A stretch of 64,000 nt of DNA from VFMC01 sp963791635 (GTDB taxonomy: Bacteria; Actinomycetota; Acidimicrobiia; Acidimicrobiales; Ilumatobacteraceae): the NCBI GenBank assembly GCA_963791635.1, contig CAWBTC010000005.1, positions 1,054,001-1,118,000 on the forward strand, read 5' to 3'. Below the pieces are notes generated by a model, which was not told the origin of the DNA, did not search any database, and worked only from the letters and a program-made list of their open reading frames with translations. Shown here piece by piece: positions 1 to 8,145 of the stretch. How positions within the stretch are numbered: position 1 is the stretch's first letter; each line of letters begins with the position of its first letter. The position numbers were made by a program, and so were the translations under genes.

Positions 1-1256
1 ACCACCGTTGCCTCCATCGACGACCGGATCCGGTGGCCGCCGTAGAACACGACCGTGGTGACCGTCACCGACGCCACCGGGCAGAGCAGGAGCCAGACGG
101 GCCATCGGGCGCCGGCTGAGCGCCGCCACAGGACCGCCCCGCCGCGGATCGCCAACAGCGCGAGCGCCCACCACGTCACGATTCCGGCCCACGACGCCCA
201 GCGAAAGCGCTCCTCTCCGACGTCCTGGGCAACCAGGCTGTCGAGGCCGTACAGGTCGAGGGTTCGGCCGATGCGCGCAGCAACGACCCTCGGGAGGTCT
301 CCGGCGTGGTCCTTGGCGTAGTCGATGGCGAGATCGCGCTGGCGGGCCGACCGCGCGCTCGGCTCCTCGTCCATCGCGTAGTCCGGGTCGGCCACGACGC
401 ACGGCAACGACCACCCACCGATGTTCGGGCCGGTGAACGACGCGTCGCAATAGCTGCCGAGCAACGTGGTGCCGTCGTTGGTGGTGAGGGTGACGGTCTC
501 GTCGAACCTCGCCATGTTGAACAGCACCCACGGCGACACCGTCACCACGGAGGCAAGGCCCACGATCACCGGGGTGGTGAGGGCGCGAGCCCAGCGCTGA
601 TCTCGGTCGCGGGTGCCCCACACCTGCACGAGCAGGAGGACCACGATCGCAGGCGAGAGCACCGCGAGCTCACTGCGAGCAAGTGCGCCGAGGCCGGCCA
701 GGACGCCGGCGAGCACCGCCGGCCCGACGGATGCCATGACGACCAGGCGGTGCGCAGCCCACAGCGTGAGGCACACCAACAACACGCTCACGCTCTCCGA
801 CATCACCAGCCCGTCGTTCATCCACAGGTTGGGGTACGCAGCCGCGATCGCTGCCGCCACGAGGCCCACCCGGTCGCCGCCGAGACGACGAGCGAGCAGC
901 CCGATCACCACGATCGTGGCGATGCCGCACAACACGGTCAGCAGGCGTTGCCAGGGCACCGGATCGTCGACCCAGCTCACAGGCGCCAACAGCACCGAGG
1001 TGAGCGGCCCGTGCTCGGCACCTGGCTGATCGACGAAGATCTCGCGGAACCACACGCCATCCGCCAGTTGCCGCGCCTGTGCCGAGTAGTACAGCGAGTC
1101 GTTGAGCAGCAGCGGCTGGCGCCACTTGTCCACCACGAGCAGGCCGAGTCGCCAGATCGCCCCGACCGTGGTGATCACCAGCAGATTCCGCCGGAATCCC
1201 TGGAGCGGATCAGGATGCCGGGGCTCCGGTTCGGGTTCGGTCTCGACTGCCTGCAT
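1..1256 (-). CDS. GT-C fold glycosyltransferase (ArnT/PMT-like, family 39 type), 3' end cut by window edge
   Basis: The minus strand is open from an ATG at 1256 to the left edge, giving 418 visible residues; a GTG two codons upstream is an alternative start. The N-terminus is short and cytoplasmic, followed by a hydrophobic segment at about residues 25-42 and then 'NDSLYYSAQARQLADG'. Its Asp53 sits where GT-C enzymes carry their catalytic acidic residue in the first extracytoplasmic loop. At least six further hydrophobic segments follow. Members of this fold move a sugar from a polyprenyl-phosphate donor to a lipid, protein or glycan on the outer face of the membrane. It is transcribed divergently from the acyltransferase gene at 1378. 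Donor and acceptor cannot be deduced. The fold assignment is firm; family 39 rather than a neighbouring GT-C family is inference. Confidence 0.8.
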   Translation of the reverse strand, partial: MQAVETEPEPEPRHPDPLQGFRRNLLVITTVGAIWRLGLLVVDKWRQPLLLNDSLYYSAQARQLADGVWFREIFVDQPGAEHGPLTSVLLAPVSWVDDPVPWQRLLTVLCGIATIVVIGLLARRLGGDRVGLVAAAIAAAYPNLWMNDGLVMSESVSVLLVCLTLWAAHRLVVMASVGPAVLAGVLAGLGALARSELAVLSPAIVVLLLVQVWGTRDRDQRWARALTTPVIVGLASVVTVSPWVLFNMARFDETVTLTTNDGTTLLGSYCDASFTGPNIGGWSLPCVVADPDYAMDEEPSARSARQRDLAIDYAKDHAGDLPRVVAARIGRTLDLYGLDSLVAQDVGEERFRWASWAGIVTWWALALLAIRGGAVLWRRSAGARWPVWLLLCPVASVTVTTVVFYGGHRIRSSMEATV

Positions 1257-1377
1257 GCTCACGGAAGTATCGTCGGTCGCCGGTGCCCAGACCACGCACC
1301 GACGACAAGTGCTCGACACGTGCTCACCGAGAGCTCGGCCAGAGCTCGACCAGAGTTCTCTGGAGAACCTCCACCCG

Positions 1378-3645
1378 ATGTCAGACGACCTGCTGGCGCT
1401 CGATCGACCGGCGCACAATCGCACGCGGCACCTGGTGGCCGGCTCGCGTCCCACCGCGTCGGCAGTCGACGACACCGTGCGGATGGAGCGAGTTGGGTCC
1501 GGCAGCACCGATCGGGCGGACGGGATGCATTGGCCTGCCCTCGACGGACTTCGCGGCATCGCGGTCGCAGGCGTGGTGGCGTACCACCTCGGATGGATCT
1601 CGGGCGGCTTCCTCGGCGTCGACCTCTTCTTCGCGCTCTCGGGTTTCTTGATCACCACGCTGCTCGTTCGTGAGCACCGCACACGCGGGAGGATCGACCT
1701 GCTGGCGTTCTGGAGCCGGCGCTTCCGACGATTGCTGCCAGCGGTGATGGTTCTGATCGCAGGCGTGCTCGCCTGGTGCACGGTGTTCGGCACACCGGCC
1801 GAGCAGGCCGGCGCACGGGGTGACTCGCGATGGGCGATCCCGTACCTCGCAAACTGGCACCTGGTGTCGGCAGCCCGCGACTACTGGGCCTCGGCCACCG
1901 ACGCTTCGGTGTTCACGCACCTGTGGAGCCTGGCGATCGAGGAGCAGTTCTACGTCGTCTGGCCGGTGGTTGCCTGGTGGGCACTTCGTGGCCACGACGG
2001 GGAGCGGCGGCTCGCGCGCCTTGCCGCGATCGGCTTCGTGGCCTCGGTCGTGGCGATGGTCGTGTTGTACGACGCAAGCTCACCGAATCGCGTGTACCTG
2101 GGCACCGACACCCGTGCGGCAGCCCTCCTGATCGGAGCGCTCGTCGCCCTCAACCCCCTGCACCGGGTGTTTCGGGCGGCCATCATCTGGAGATCGGCTC
2201 GCGTCGAGGTCGTCGCCCTGATGATCGCTGCGCTCCTCGGCGGATCGTGGCTGATCGGTGGCGATCACCTCGACCTGCTGCTCAGCGGCGGCTTGGTGGT
2301 GCATTCGGTACTCGCTGCGTTCCTGGTGGGCATCATTGCCGTCACGAGCGGTACCGGCGGACGTGCCGCCCGGTGGCTCGATCGACCCTGGCTCACCTGG
2401 CTCGGCCAGCGCTCCTACGGCATCTACCTGTGGCACTGGCCGGTGATCGTGCTGGCCGAACCGCGCTGGAACGACCTTCCTGCACCCGCGCGCGACATGG
2501 CCATGATCGCGCTGTCCCTCGGCCTCGCCGAGGCCTCGTTCCACCTGCTGGAGCATCCGGTGCGGCGCCGCGTCGGATGGGCCGTCGGCAACCGGGCGAT
2601 GTGGGCCACGGTCACCGTCACCGCGATCGCGACCGCGATCGCCATCGCGTCGCCGTCGGGTCGCGGGCACGTGGCCGACTTCGAGCTCGCTTCGGTTGCA
2701 GCTCCTGTCGTCACCGCTGCACCCAGACCGGTCGATGAGGCCGACGCTCTCGCCTCCCCACAGGTCAACGTCGTCTCCGACGGGCCCGCCCGGAGCACGT
2801 TCGACTCAGCAGCTGCAGGTGCCGACGAGAACCAGGTCGAGCGCCCACTGCTCGGCCGCGCGGTCATCACCGGCGCCGGCGCGGCAACCGGCCTTGCCCC
2901 GCCGATCGGTGCCGCCGAGGCGATCGCCCCGTTCCCGGCGACCGCATCCGCCGCAACGCCCGCGCCCCCCACGCTGCCCCGACACGTCGTGTCGCGGGTG
3001 TTGTGGGTGGGCGACTCGGTTGCTGCCGACCTCGCTCCGGCCCTCATCCCAGCCTTCGGCGCGTCCGGGGTGACGTGGATCGACGGCACCGGCGACGGGT
3101 TGCGGCTCACCCCAGGGGGTGGCGTGGATCCGGTCGAGGTCTATTCGAAGATGTTCGATGCGCAGACCTTCGACACCGTGGTCGTGCAGCTCTCGTACTG
3201 GGATTCCCCCGCCGACATCGACCAGCTCCGGATCTCACTCGGATGGTTCCGCGACCAGGTGCGCGCCCGCGACGCCGAGCTGGTGGTGCTCACCCCTCCG
3301 CCGATACGAGACGATCTCGTCGATCCCGGGCTGGCACGTCAGATCGAGGTCGTCAACGAGCTCGTGGCCGGCGGCGAGGGCCACGTGCACCTCGTGGACA
3401 CCCTCGTCGCCTGGGGTCCGACGATGGCGTTCGACATCGATGGCGACGGTGCCCCCGATCGCAAACCCGACGGCGTGCACGTCTGCCCTCAAGGCGCCGC
3501 TCGTTTCGCCGTATGGCTCACGGCCGACCTCGCGTCCCGGTTCGACGGTGTGGCCCTCCAACCTGCCGACGTGTGGGGCGCCGGCGACTGGTCGACGAGC
3601 CGGCGCTACGACACACCGGCCGGTGCCTGCGTGGCGCTCGGCTGA
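1378..3645 (+). CDS. OafA/YrhL-type membrane O-acyltransferase with C-terminal SGNH domain
   Basis: A 755-residue protein from ATG 1378, with GGAG 12 nt upstream; frames further upstream look non-coding. The acyltransferase-3 domain begins with 'LDGLRGIAVAG' and a conserved His70 in 'AYH', followed by 'GVDLFFALSGF' and 'AIEEQFYVVWP', with about ten membrane segments to residue ~440. A Pro/Ala-rich linker (~440-530) leads to an SGNH-hydrolase domain: GDS at 545-547 is the nucleophile block, and Asp698 with His701 in 'DGVHVCPQG' form the distal catalytic pair. This two-domain design O-acetylates cell-surface polysaccharides: the membrane part passes acetyl groups across the membrane and the SGNH part transfers them to the glycan. 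It is followed by a second acyltransferase gene and a GT2 gene on the same strand. Acetyl specificity is inferred from the family. Confidence 0.93.
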   Translation: MSDDLLALDRPAHNRTRHLVAGSRPTASAVDDTVRMERVGSGSTDRADGMHWPALDGLRGIAVAGVVAYHLGWISGGFLGVDLFFALSGFLITTLLVREHRTRGRIDLLAFWSRRFRRLLPAVMVLIAGVLAWCTVFGTPAEQAGARGDSRWAIPYLANWHLVSAARDYWASATDASVFTHLWSLAIEEQFYVVWPVVAWWALRGHDGERRLARLAAIGFVASVVAMVVLYDASSPNRVYLGTDTRAAALLIGALVALNPLHRVFRAAIIWRSARVEVVALMIAALLGGSWLIGGDHLDLLLSGGLVVHSVLAAFLVGIIAVTSGTGGRAARWLDRPWLTWLGQRSYGIYLWHWPVIVLAEPRWNDLPAPARDMAMIALSLGLAEASFHLLEHPVRRRVGWAVGNRAMWATVTVTAIATAIAIASPSGRGHVADFELASVAAPVVTAAPRPVDEADALASPQVNVVSDGPARSTFDSAAAGADENQVERPLLGRAVITGAGAATGLAPPIGAAEAIAPFPATASAATPAPPTLPRHVVSRVLWVGDSVAADLAPALIPAFGASGVTWIDGTGDGLRLTPGGGVDPVEVYSKMFDAQTFDTVVVQLSYWDSPADIDQLRISLGWFRDQVRARDAELVVLTPPPIRDDLVDPGLARQIEVVNELVAGGEGHVHLVDTLVAWGPTMAFDIDGDGAPDRKPDGVHVCPQGAARFAVWLTADLASRFDGVALQPADVWGAGDWSTSRRYDTPAGACVALG

Positions 3646-3707
3646 CGCTCACGATCACCGGGCCGGCGTCACGGCCACGCGGTGCGGGACAGGTAGCGTC
3701 GGCGCCC

Positions 3708-4886
3708 GTGAACGACGGCGGGGAGCTCGTGCAGGAGCAGCGGCACGCGCGCTCGGCACCGCCGAGTCGAACGATCGCCTACGAGCCGGGGATCGATGGG
3801 TTGCGGGCCATCTCGATCCTCGGCGTGCTGCTCTTCCACGCATCCGCCACCTCGTCGCTCGGCGGGTGGTTCCGTGGCGGCAACCTCGGTGTGTCGGTGT
3901 TCTTCACGCTCAGCGGGTTCTTGATCACCACCCTGCTCGTCACCGAGCATGAGCAGTCGGGACGCATCGATCTGCGGCGGTTCTGGACCAGGCGCATCCG
4001 TCGCCTCGTGCCTGCGTCGCTGACGGTGGTGCTGGCGGTGGTACTCCTGTCCGCCACGAGCTGGTTCGACCTGCGTTCCTCCGACGCGCTGGCCGCGATC
4101 TGGAGCGTGACCAACTGGCACGTGATCGCCGGCGGAGAGGCCAACTTGCTGCAGACGATCGTCGGACCTCTGGGCCCCACATGGTCGCTGGCGGTGGAGG
4201 AGCAGTTCTACGTGCTGCTCGCGATCGGGGTGTGGCTGGCTGCTCGTACTGCCAGACCGGTGCGAACGATCGCGATCGGCGCCGGCATCACCGTGGTGGT
4301 GTCGATCGTGCTCGCGAGCGCCGTGTCGGACTGGTCGCCGCGACTCGAGTTCGGCACCGATGTCCGCGCCGCCGAACTCGCGGTCGGGTGCCTCCTCGCG
4401 ATCGCCGTGGGCAGTCGCCGCGATCGGCTCGTCGCGCGCGCCACGGTCGCCGATGTGGTCGGCTTCGCGGCTCTCGCCGGTCTCGTGACGCTGTTCGTCG
4501 CTGCGGGCACGGCGCCCTGGCTCCTCAGAGGCGGGCACGTCGTCGTCGCGCTCATCTCGGCGACGGTCGTCGCTGCGGTGTTGGCACACGGGCGGGTGCA
4601 CGCCGCACTCGCTGCTCCCCCGCTGGTGTCGCTCGGGCGCTGGAGCTACTCGCTGTACCTCGTGCACTGGCCCGTGTTCCTCGTCCTCAGCCGAGATCGC
4701 ACAGGTATCGACGGAGTGTCACTCGTGTTGGTCAAGTTGGCCGTCGCGTTCGTGCTCGCACTCGTGCTCCACCGGTTGGTGGAACAACCGTTGCGAACGA
4801 TCGACGCGCCGGCACGACGGGTGGTCGCCGCGTGGTTGGCGACATCGGCGGCAGCGAGCGGTCTCGCGCTGGCCATGCTGTCGTGA
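3708..4886 (+). CDS. Acyltransferase-3 family membrane protein (OafA-like, no SGNH domain)
   Basis: A 392-residue integral membrane acyltransferase. It has the same signatures as its neighbour: 'GIDGLRAISILG', the conserved His44 in 'LLFHAS', 'LGVSVFFTLSGFLITTLL' and 'SLAVEEQFYVLL', followed by about ten hydrophobic segments ending near the C-terminus. The SGNH hydrolase domain is absent, so it either modifies a lipid-linked substrate directly or works with another transferase. The start is GTG 3708; the frame stays open upstream, but similarity begins only after it. It lies 62 nt behind the first acyltransferase and 19 nt ahead of the GT2-GtrA gene, so the three probably form one transcript. 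The tandem pair probably reflects an old duplication followed by loss or gain of the SGNH domain. Confidence 0.9.
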   Translation: MNDGGELVQEQRHARSAPPSRTIAYEPGIDGLRAISILGVLLFHASATSSLGGWFRGGNLGVSVFFTLSGFLITTLLVTEHEQSGRIDLRRFWTRRIRRLVPASLTVVLAVVLLSATSWFDLRSSDALAAIWSVTNWHVIAGGEANLLQTIVGPLGPTWSLAVEEQFYVLLAIGVWLAARTARPVRTIAIGAGITVVVSIVLASAVSDWSPRLEFGTDVRAAELAVGCLLAIAVGSRRDRLVARATVADVVGFAALAGLVTLFVAAGTAPWLLRGGHVVVALISATVVAAVLAHGRVHAALAAPPLVSLGRWSYSLYLVHWPVFLVLSRDRTGIDGVSLVLVKLAVAFVLALVLHRLVEQPLRTIDAPARRVVAAWLATSAAASGLALAMLS

Positions 4887-4905
4887 GTATTGTCTCGCGG
4901 GCAGC

Positions 4906-6138
4906 ATGGAACCCTCGATCGACCTGACGGACGGACCGGCGAACGAAGCTCGCGTCGCCCCGATCGTGCTCGACGTCGCCGTGCCCGTCTACAACGAGGC
5001 GCACGTGCTGCAATCGAGCATCGCCACGCTCCACGCCTACCTCAGCGAGCACTTCCCGTTCAGCTGGCGGATCACGATCGTCGACAACGCGAGCACCGAC
5101 GCCACCCTCGAGGTCGCCCGACACTGCACGGAGCAGTTCCCCGGCGTCCATGTGCTCCACCTCGACCGCAAGGGACGAGGTCTCGCGCTGCGTGAAGCGT
5201 GGAGCAGCAGTGAGGCGCAGGTGTGCGCGTACATGGACGTCGATTTGTCGACGGGCCTCGACGCCCTGTTGCCCCTCGTGGCGCCGCTGATCACCGGCCA
5301 CAGCGACGTGGCGATCGGGTCGAGAATGGCGCCTGGCGCATCCGTGGCGAGAGGCCCTCGTCGGGAGATCATCTCGCGTACGTACAACGTGATCCTGCGC
5401 ACGGTCTTCGCCGTTCGCTTCCGAGACGCCCAGTGCGGCTTCAAGGCGGTGCGGACCGACATCGCTCGGCATCTGATCCCCGTCGTGGAGGACAACGGGT
5501 GGTTCTTCGACACCGAACTGCTGTTGCTCGCCGAGCACAACGGCCTACGCGTGCACGAGGTTCCGGTCGATTGGGTGGACGATCCCGACAGCCGGGTGAA
5601 CGTGCGACGCACGGCGACCGACGATCTCAAGGGTGTCTGGCGATTGGCGAAGAGCTTCGTTCGCGGCGGCGGCCGGGTGGAGCTCGGGCCATTGCGACGA
5701 GCCCCGCTGACCGAGGACTTCGGGCGCCAGATCGTCGGCTTCGTGGCAGTCGGCATCGTCAGCACGAGCATTTCGCTGCTGCTGTTCCTGTTCCTCCAAC
5801 AACACCTGCATCCGGTGTGGGCGAACGTCATCGCCATCGCTGCCACCGCACTGGCCAACGCCTGGGCGAACCGGCGGTTCACGTTCGGCCATCGCAGTCG
5901 AGTCGATCGCGGCCGCGACTACCTGGCGGCGGCAACGATGCTGTCGACCTCACTCGCTGTGTCGAGCGGGCTGTTGGCGATCACTCTCTCGGTGGGCGGC
6001 GGGCTGCTCGCCCAGTCACTCGTCCTGATCGCTGCCTGGGCACTGGTGGCCATCGGCCGATTCGCCCTCCTGCGCGCCTGGGTGTTCGCCGCCCCGCCGG
6101 CCGAGGAGCAGGGAACCACGGTCCTCACCCGCACGTAG
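4906..6138 (+). CDS. GT2 glycosyltransferase fused to a GtrA-like membrane domain
   Basis: A 410-residue fusion. Residues ~20-250 are a GT-A fold family 2 transferase of the dolichol-phosphate-sugar synthase type: 'VAVPVYNEAHVL', 'IVDNASTDAT', the metal-binding DxD at Asp111/Asp113 ('MDVDLSTG'), and 'QCGFKAVRTD'. Residues ~270-400 carry four hydrophobic segments with 'GFVAVGIVST' and 'RRFTFGHR', typical of the GtrA family of small membrane proteins implicated in flipping or handling polyprenyl-linked sugars. The cytoplasmic domain probably makes a polyprenyl-phosphate sugar and the membrane domain helps move it across. The start ATG 4906 lies 19 nt after the acyltransferase stop. It converges with the membrane protein gene on the other strand. 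The sugar (glucose, mannose or other) is not determinable. Confidence 0.92.
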   Translation: MEPSIDLTDGPANEARVAPIVLDVAVPVYNEAHVLQSSIATLHAYLSEHFPFSWRITIVDNASTDATLEVARHCTEQFPGVHVLHLDRKGRGLALREAWSSSEAQVCAYMDVDLSTGLDALLPLVAPLITGHSDVAIGSRMAPGASVARGPRREIISRTYNVILRTVFAVRFRDAQCGFKAVRTDIARHLIPVVEDNGWFFDTELLLLAEHNGLRVHEVPVDWVDDPDSRVNVRRTATDDLKGVWRLAKSFVRGGGRVELGPLRRAPLTEDFGRQIVGFVAVGIVSTSISLLLFLFLQQHLHPVWANVIAIAATALANAWANRRFTFGHRSRVDRGRDYLAAATMLSTSLAVSSGLLAITLSVGGGLLAQSLVLIAAWALVAIGRFALLRAWVFAAPPAEEQGTTVLTRT

Positions 6139-6168
6139 CGGCGGAGAGCGCCCACCAGGCGGTTCGGC

Positions 6169-8145
6169 TCAGGAGGGCCGGATCAGCACGGCGACCGTGG
6201 TCGTGCCGACCTGACGCCGCAGTGCGCTGGTGGTCTCGAACAGCTCTGCTACGGCCGGGTCGAGCTGGAGGGCGCCAGCCGCCACCAACTCGGCTGCCAG
6301 CCCGTTGCCGACGAACGTGGCCGGATCGAAACTCGAGTCAACGATCTGTTCGGACGTCAGCCCGAAGGCTCCCTCTTCGGCACGTCGCTCACCTTCCGGA
6401 GTGAGGACGATGCCGAAAGCCGCTACCTCGTCGATCATGGCCTGCTCCCCCGCCAGCAGCTGATCGATCTCGGCTTGGTCGAGCGGCGAGGTGAACGCGA
6501 TCCGCTCGCTGCCGGCGGGCACGATCAATGCTGCACGACCCTCGAGCAGGTACACCGTCAGCGGTTCGTCACCATCGGCTCGCCGCGCAGTGCCGAGCTG
6601 GCGGACGAGCCCCTCCTCGGTCACCCGCAGGTCGACGCCGGCTCGTTGCAGTGCCGACATCACGACGGCCGAGTAGGGCTCGAGGTATCGCAGCGTCGAC
6701 GCATCGAGCACCACCGACTCGTCGGAGCGGTAGTCGCGCAGCTGGTCTGAGATGGCGCGAGCCACCGGAATGGACTCGGCGAACGTGTCCGGCCCAGCAG
6801 GTTGTGCGAAGGCAGGCACGTTCAGCAGCGACACCGTCACCGCGATCGCGGCGAGCAGAGGTGCGATGCGTGGGACGTGGCGGTTGCCGAGGGCTGCCGC
6901 TGCGGGTACGAGCAGGGCCAACATCGAGAACGCCCCGATCGACCACAGCCAGCGCATCTGGTGCGGGGTGAGACCGAGCGGACCGATCGGCATGATCGTC
7001 AGCGAGGCAAGTGCCACGACGACGACGATCGCTGCGACGACGGCGATCATCACCGACGCACGATCACGACGTCGCCACGACGACCACGCCCCCAGACTCA
7101 ACAGCACCAACAGCAGGACGAGTCCGACGAGCGCAAGGCCGACTCCGCGCAGGCCGATCGGGGTCAGCGTCACCCCGTCGGGGTCGTATGGCGTGTACGG
7201 AACGGCATCGACGAACGAATCACGATCCCACCACGGCGGCACCGCGAGCAGGCCACCCGCGATGCGCACCGCGGTGCGAGCACCGATCGTCGGTTCGTCC
7301 CCACCGGTGCTGGTGACGATGCGGGCGAGGTTGCCCTGGCCCTCACCGAACAGCTGCTCCAGCAACGGCTGAGCCCACAGCACCACCAACACGCCGATCG
7401 AGATCGCGCTGACCCGTCGCATGCGTCGCGCGTCGCCCGCACGAACGGTCGGGTCGATGCGCCACCGACGGCGATGCACCGCCGCCACGCCGGCCAACGC
7501 CGTGATCACGAGCGCCGGAACGAGGTAGGCGTAGCCGAGATGGGTCTGCACGCACAGGCTGGCGACGGCGAACAGCCACGGCAACACGGCCAGATCACCG
7601 GCGGCGACGGCCCATGCACACACGAGCATGAACAACGCCGGCAGCACCAGCACATGCGGGTTCCAAGGGTCGGTGAGCATGGCGCTGCCGAGCGTGTGGG
7701 CGAGCAGGGACGCAACGAGTGTCGCGGCAAGGCATGCCACCCGACCCCCGACACGGTGGGCGACGACCGCGACTCCGACGATCGCAGCGATGTTCACCAG
7801 CCCGACGCCCAACGCCACGCCGGTCGACCCACCGAACAGCTTCACCGGGATCGCCAGGATGTCGAACAGCAGCGGTCCGGGGTGATTCAGGTCCTTGTCG
7901 GCGCTGAGCGAAGCCGATGACCAGGTACCGAGGAGCGGGAAGTGGTCGAGGCTGAACACGTCTCGTGCGCGCAACTCGATGAGCGCGTTGTCACCGATCG
8001 GGATCCAACGGGCGCCGCTGCGGCGGGCGATCGCAGAGGCCACGGGCACGAGTGCGATCGCCACGACGATCACCTCGAGCCGTTCGAGCGCCCACGCCAC
8101 GCGGCCAGCGGGGACACCGGCGACGTCGTCGGTGCCGGAGCTCAC
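6169..8145 (-). CDS. Large multi-pass membrane protein, GT-C-like, paralogue of the next gene
   Basis: A 658-residue protein with about 11 hydrophobic segments over residues 25-430, then a soluble C-terminal domain of ~230 residues. It shares a series of motifs with the neighbouring 640-residue protein: 'IELRARDV' versus 'TELRVRDV' near the N-terminus, 'HPGPLLF' versus 'HPGPLSF', 'DPWNPHV' versus 'QPWNPYL', and 'CVQTHLGY' versus 'CAQTHLPY'. The topology and the acidic residue in the first periplasmic loop resemble GT-C glycosyltransferases, but no characterised family is recognised. ATG 8145 overlaps the stop of the upstream gene by 4 nt, so the two are translationally coupled, together with a polyprenol-phosphate sugar synthase. 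Inference: it uses polyprenyl-phosphate-linked sugars as donor. Confidence 0.8.
   Translation of the reverse strand: MSSGTDDVAGVPAGRVAWALERLEVIVVAIALVPVASAIARRSGARWIPIGDNALIELRARDVFSLDHFPLLGTWSSASLSADKDLNHPGPLLFDILAIPVKLFGGSTGVALGVGLVNIAAIVGVAVVAHRVGGRVACLAATLVASLLAHTLGSAMLTDPWNPHVLVLPALFMLVCAWAVAAGDLAVLPWLFAVASLCVQTHLGYAYLVPALVITALAGVAAVHRRRWRIDPTVRAGDARRMRRVSAISIGVLVVLWAQPLLEQLFGEGQGNLARIVTSTGGDEPTIGARTAVRIAGGLLAVPPWWDRDSFVDAVPYTPYDPDGVTLTPIGLRGVGLALVGLVLLLVLLSLGAWSSWRRRDRASVMIAVVAAIVVVVALASLTIMPIGPLGLTPHQMRWLWSIGAFSMLALLVPAAAALGNRHVPRIAPLLAAIAVTVSLLNVPAFAQPAGPDTFAESIPVARAISDQLRDYRSDESVVLDASTLRYLEPYSAVVMSALQRAGVDLRVTEEGLVRQLGTARRADGDEPLTVYLLEGRAALIVPAGSERIAFTSPLDQAEIDQLLAGEQAMIDEVAAFGIVLTPEGERRAEEGAFGLTSEQIVDSSFDPATFVGNGLAAELVAAGALQLDPAVAELFETTSALRRQVGTTTVAVLIRPS

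Noticed and set aside
306..1673. Long plus-strand frame over the first kilobase and into the acyltransferase gene
   Set aside because: Its protein is low-complexity Arg/His/Pro-rich, with no family resemblance; the opposite strand encodes a clear GT-C membrane protein and the normal codon-position GC pattern fits that strand.
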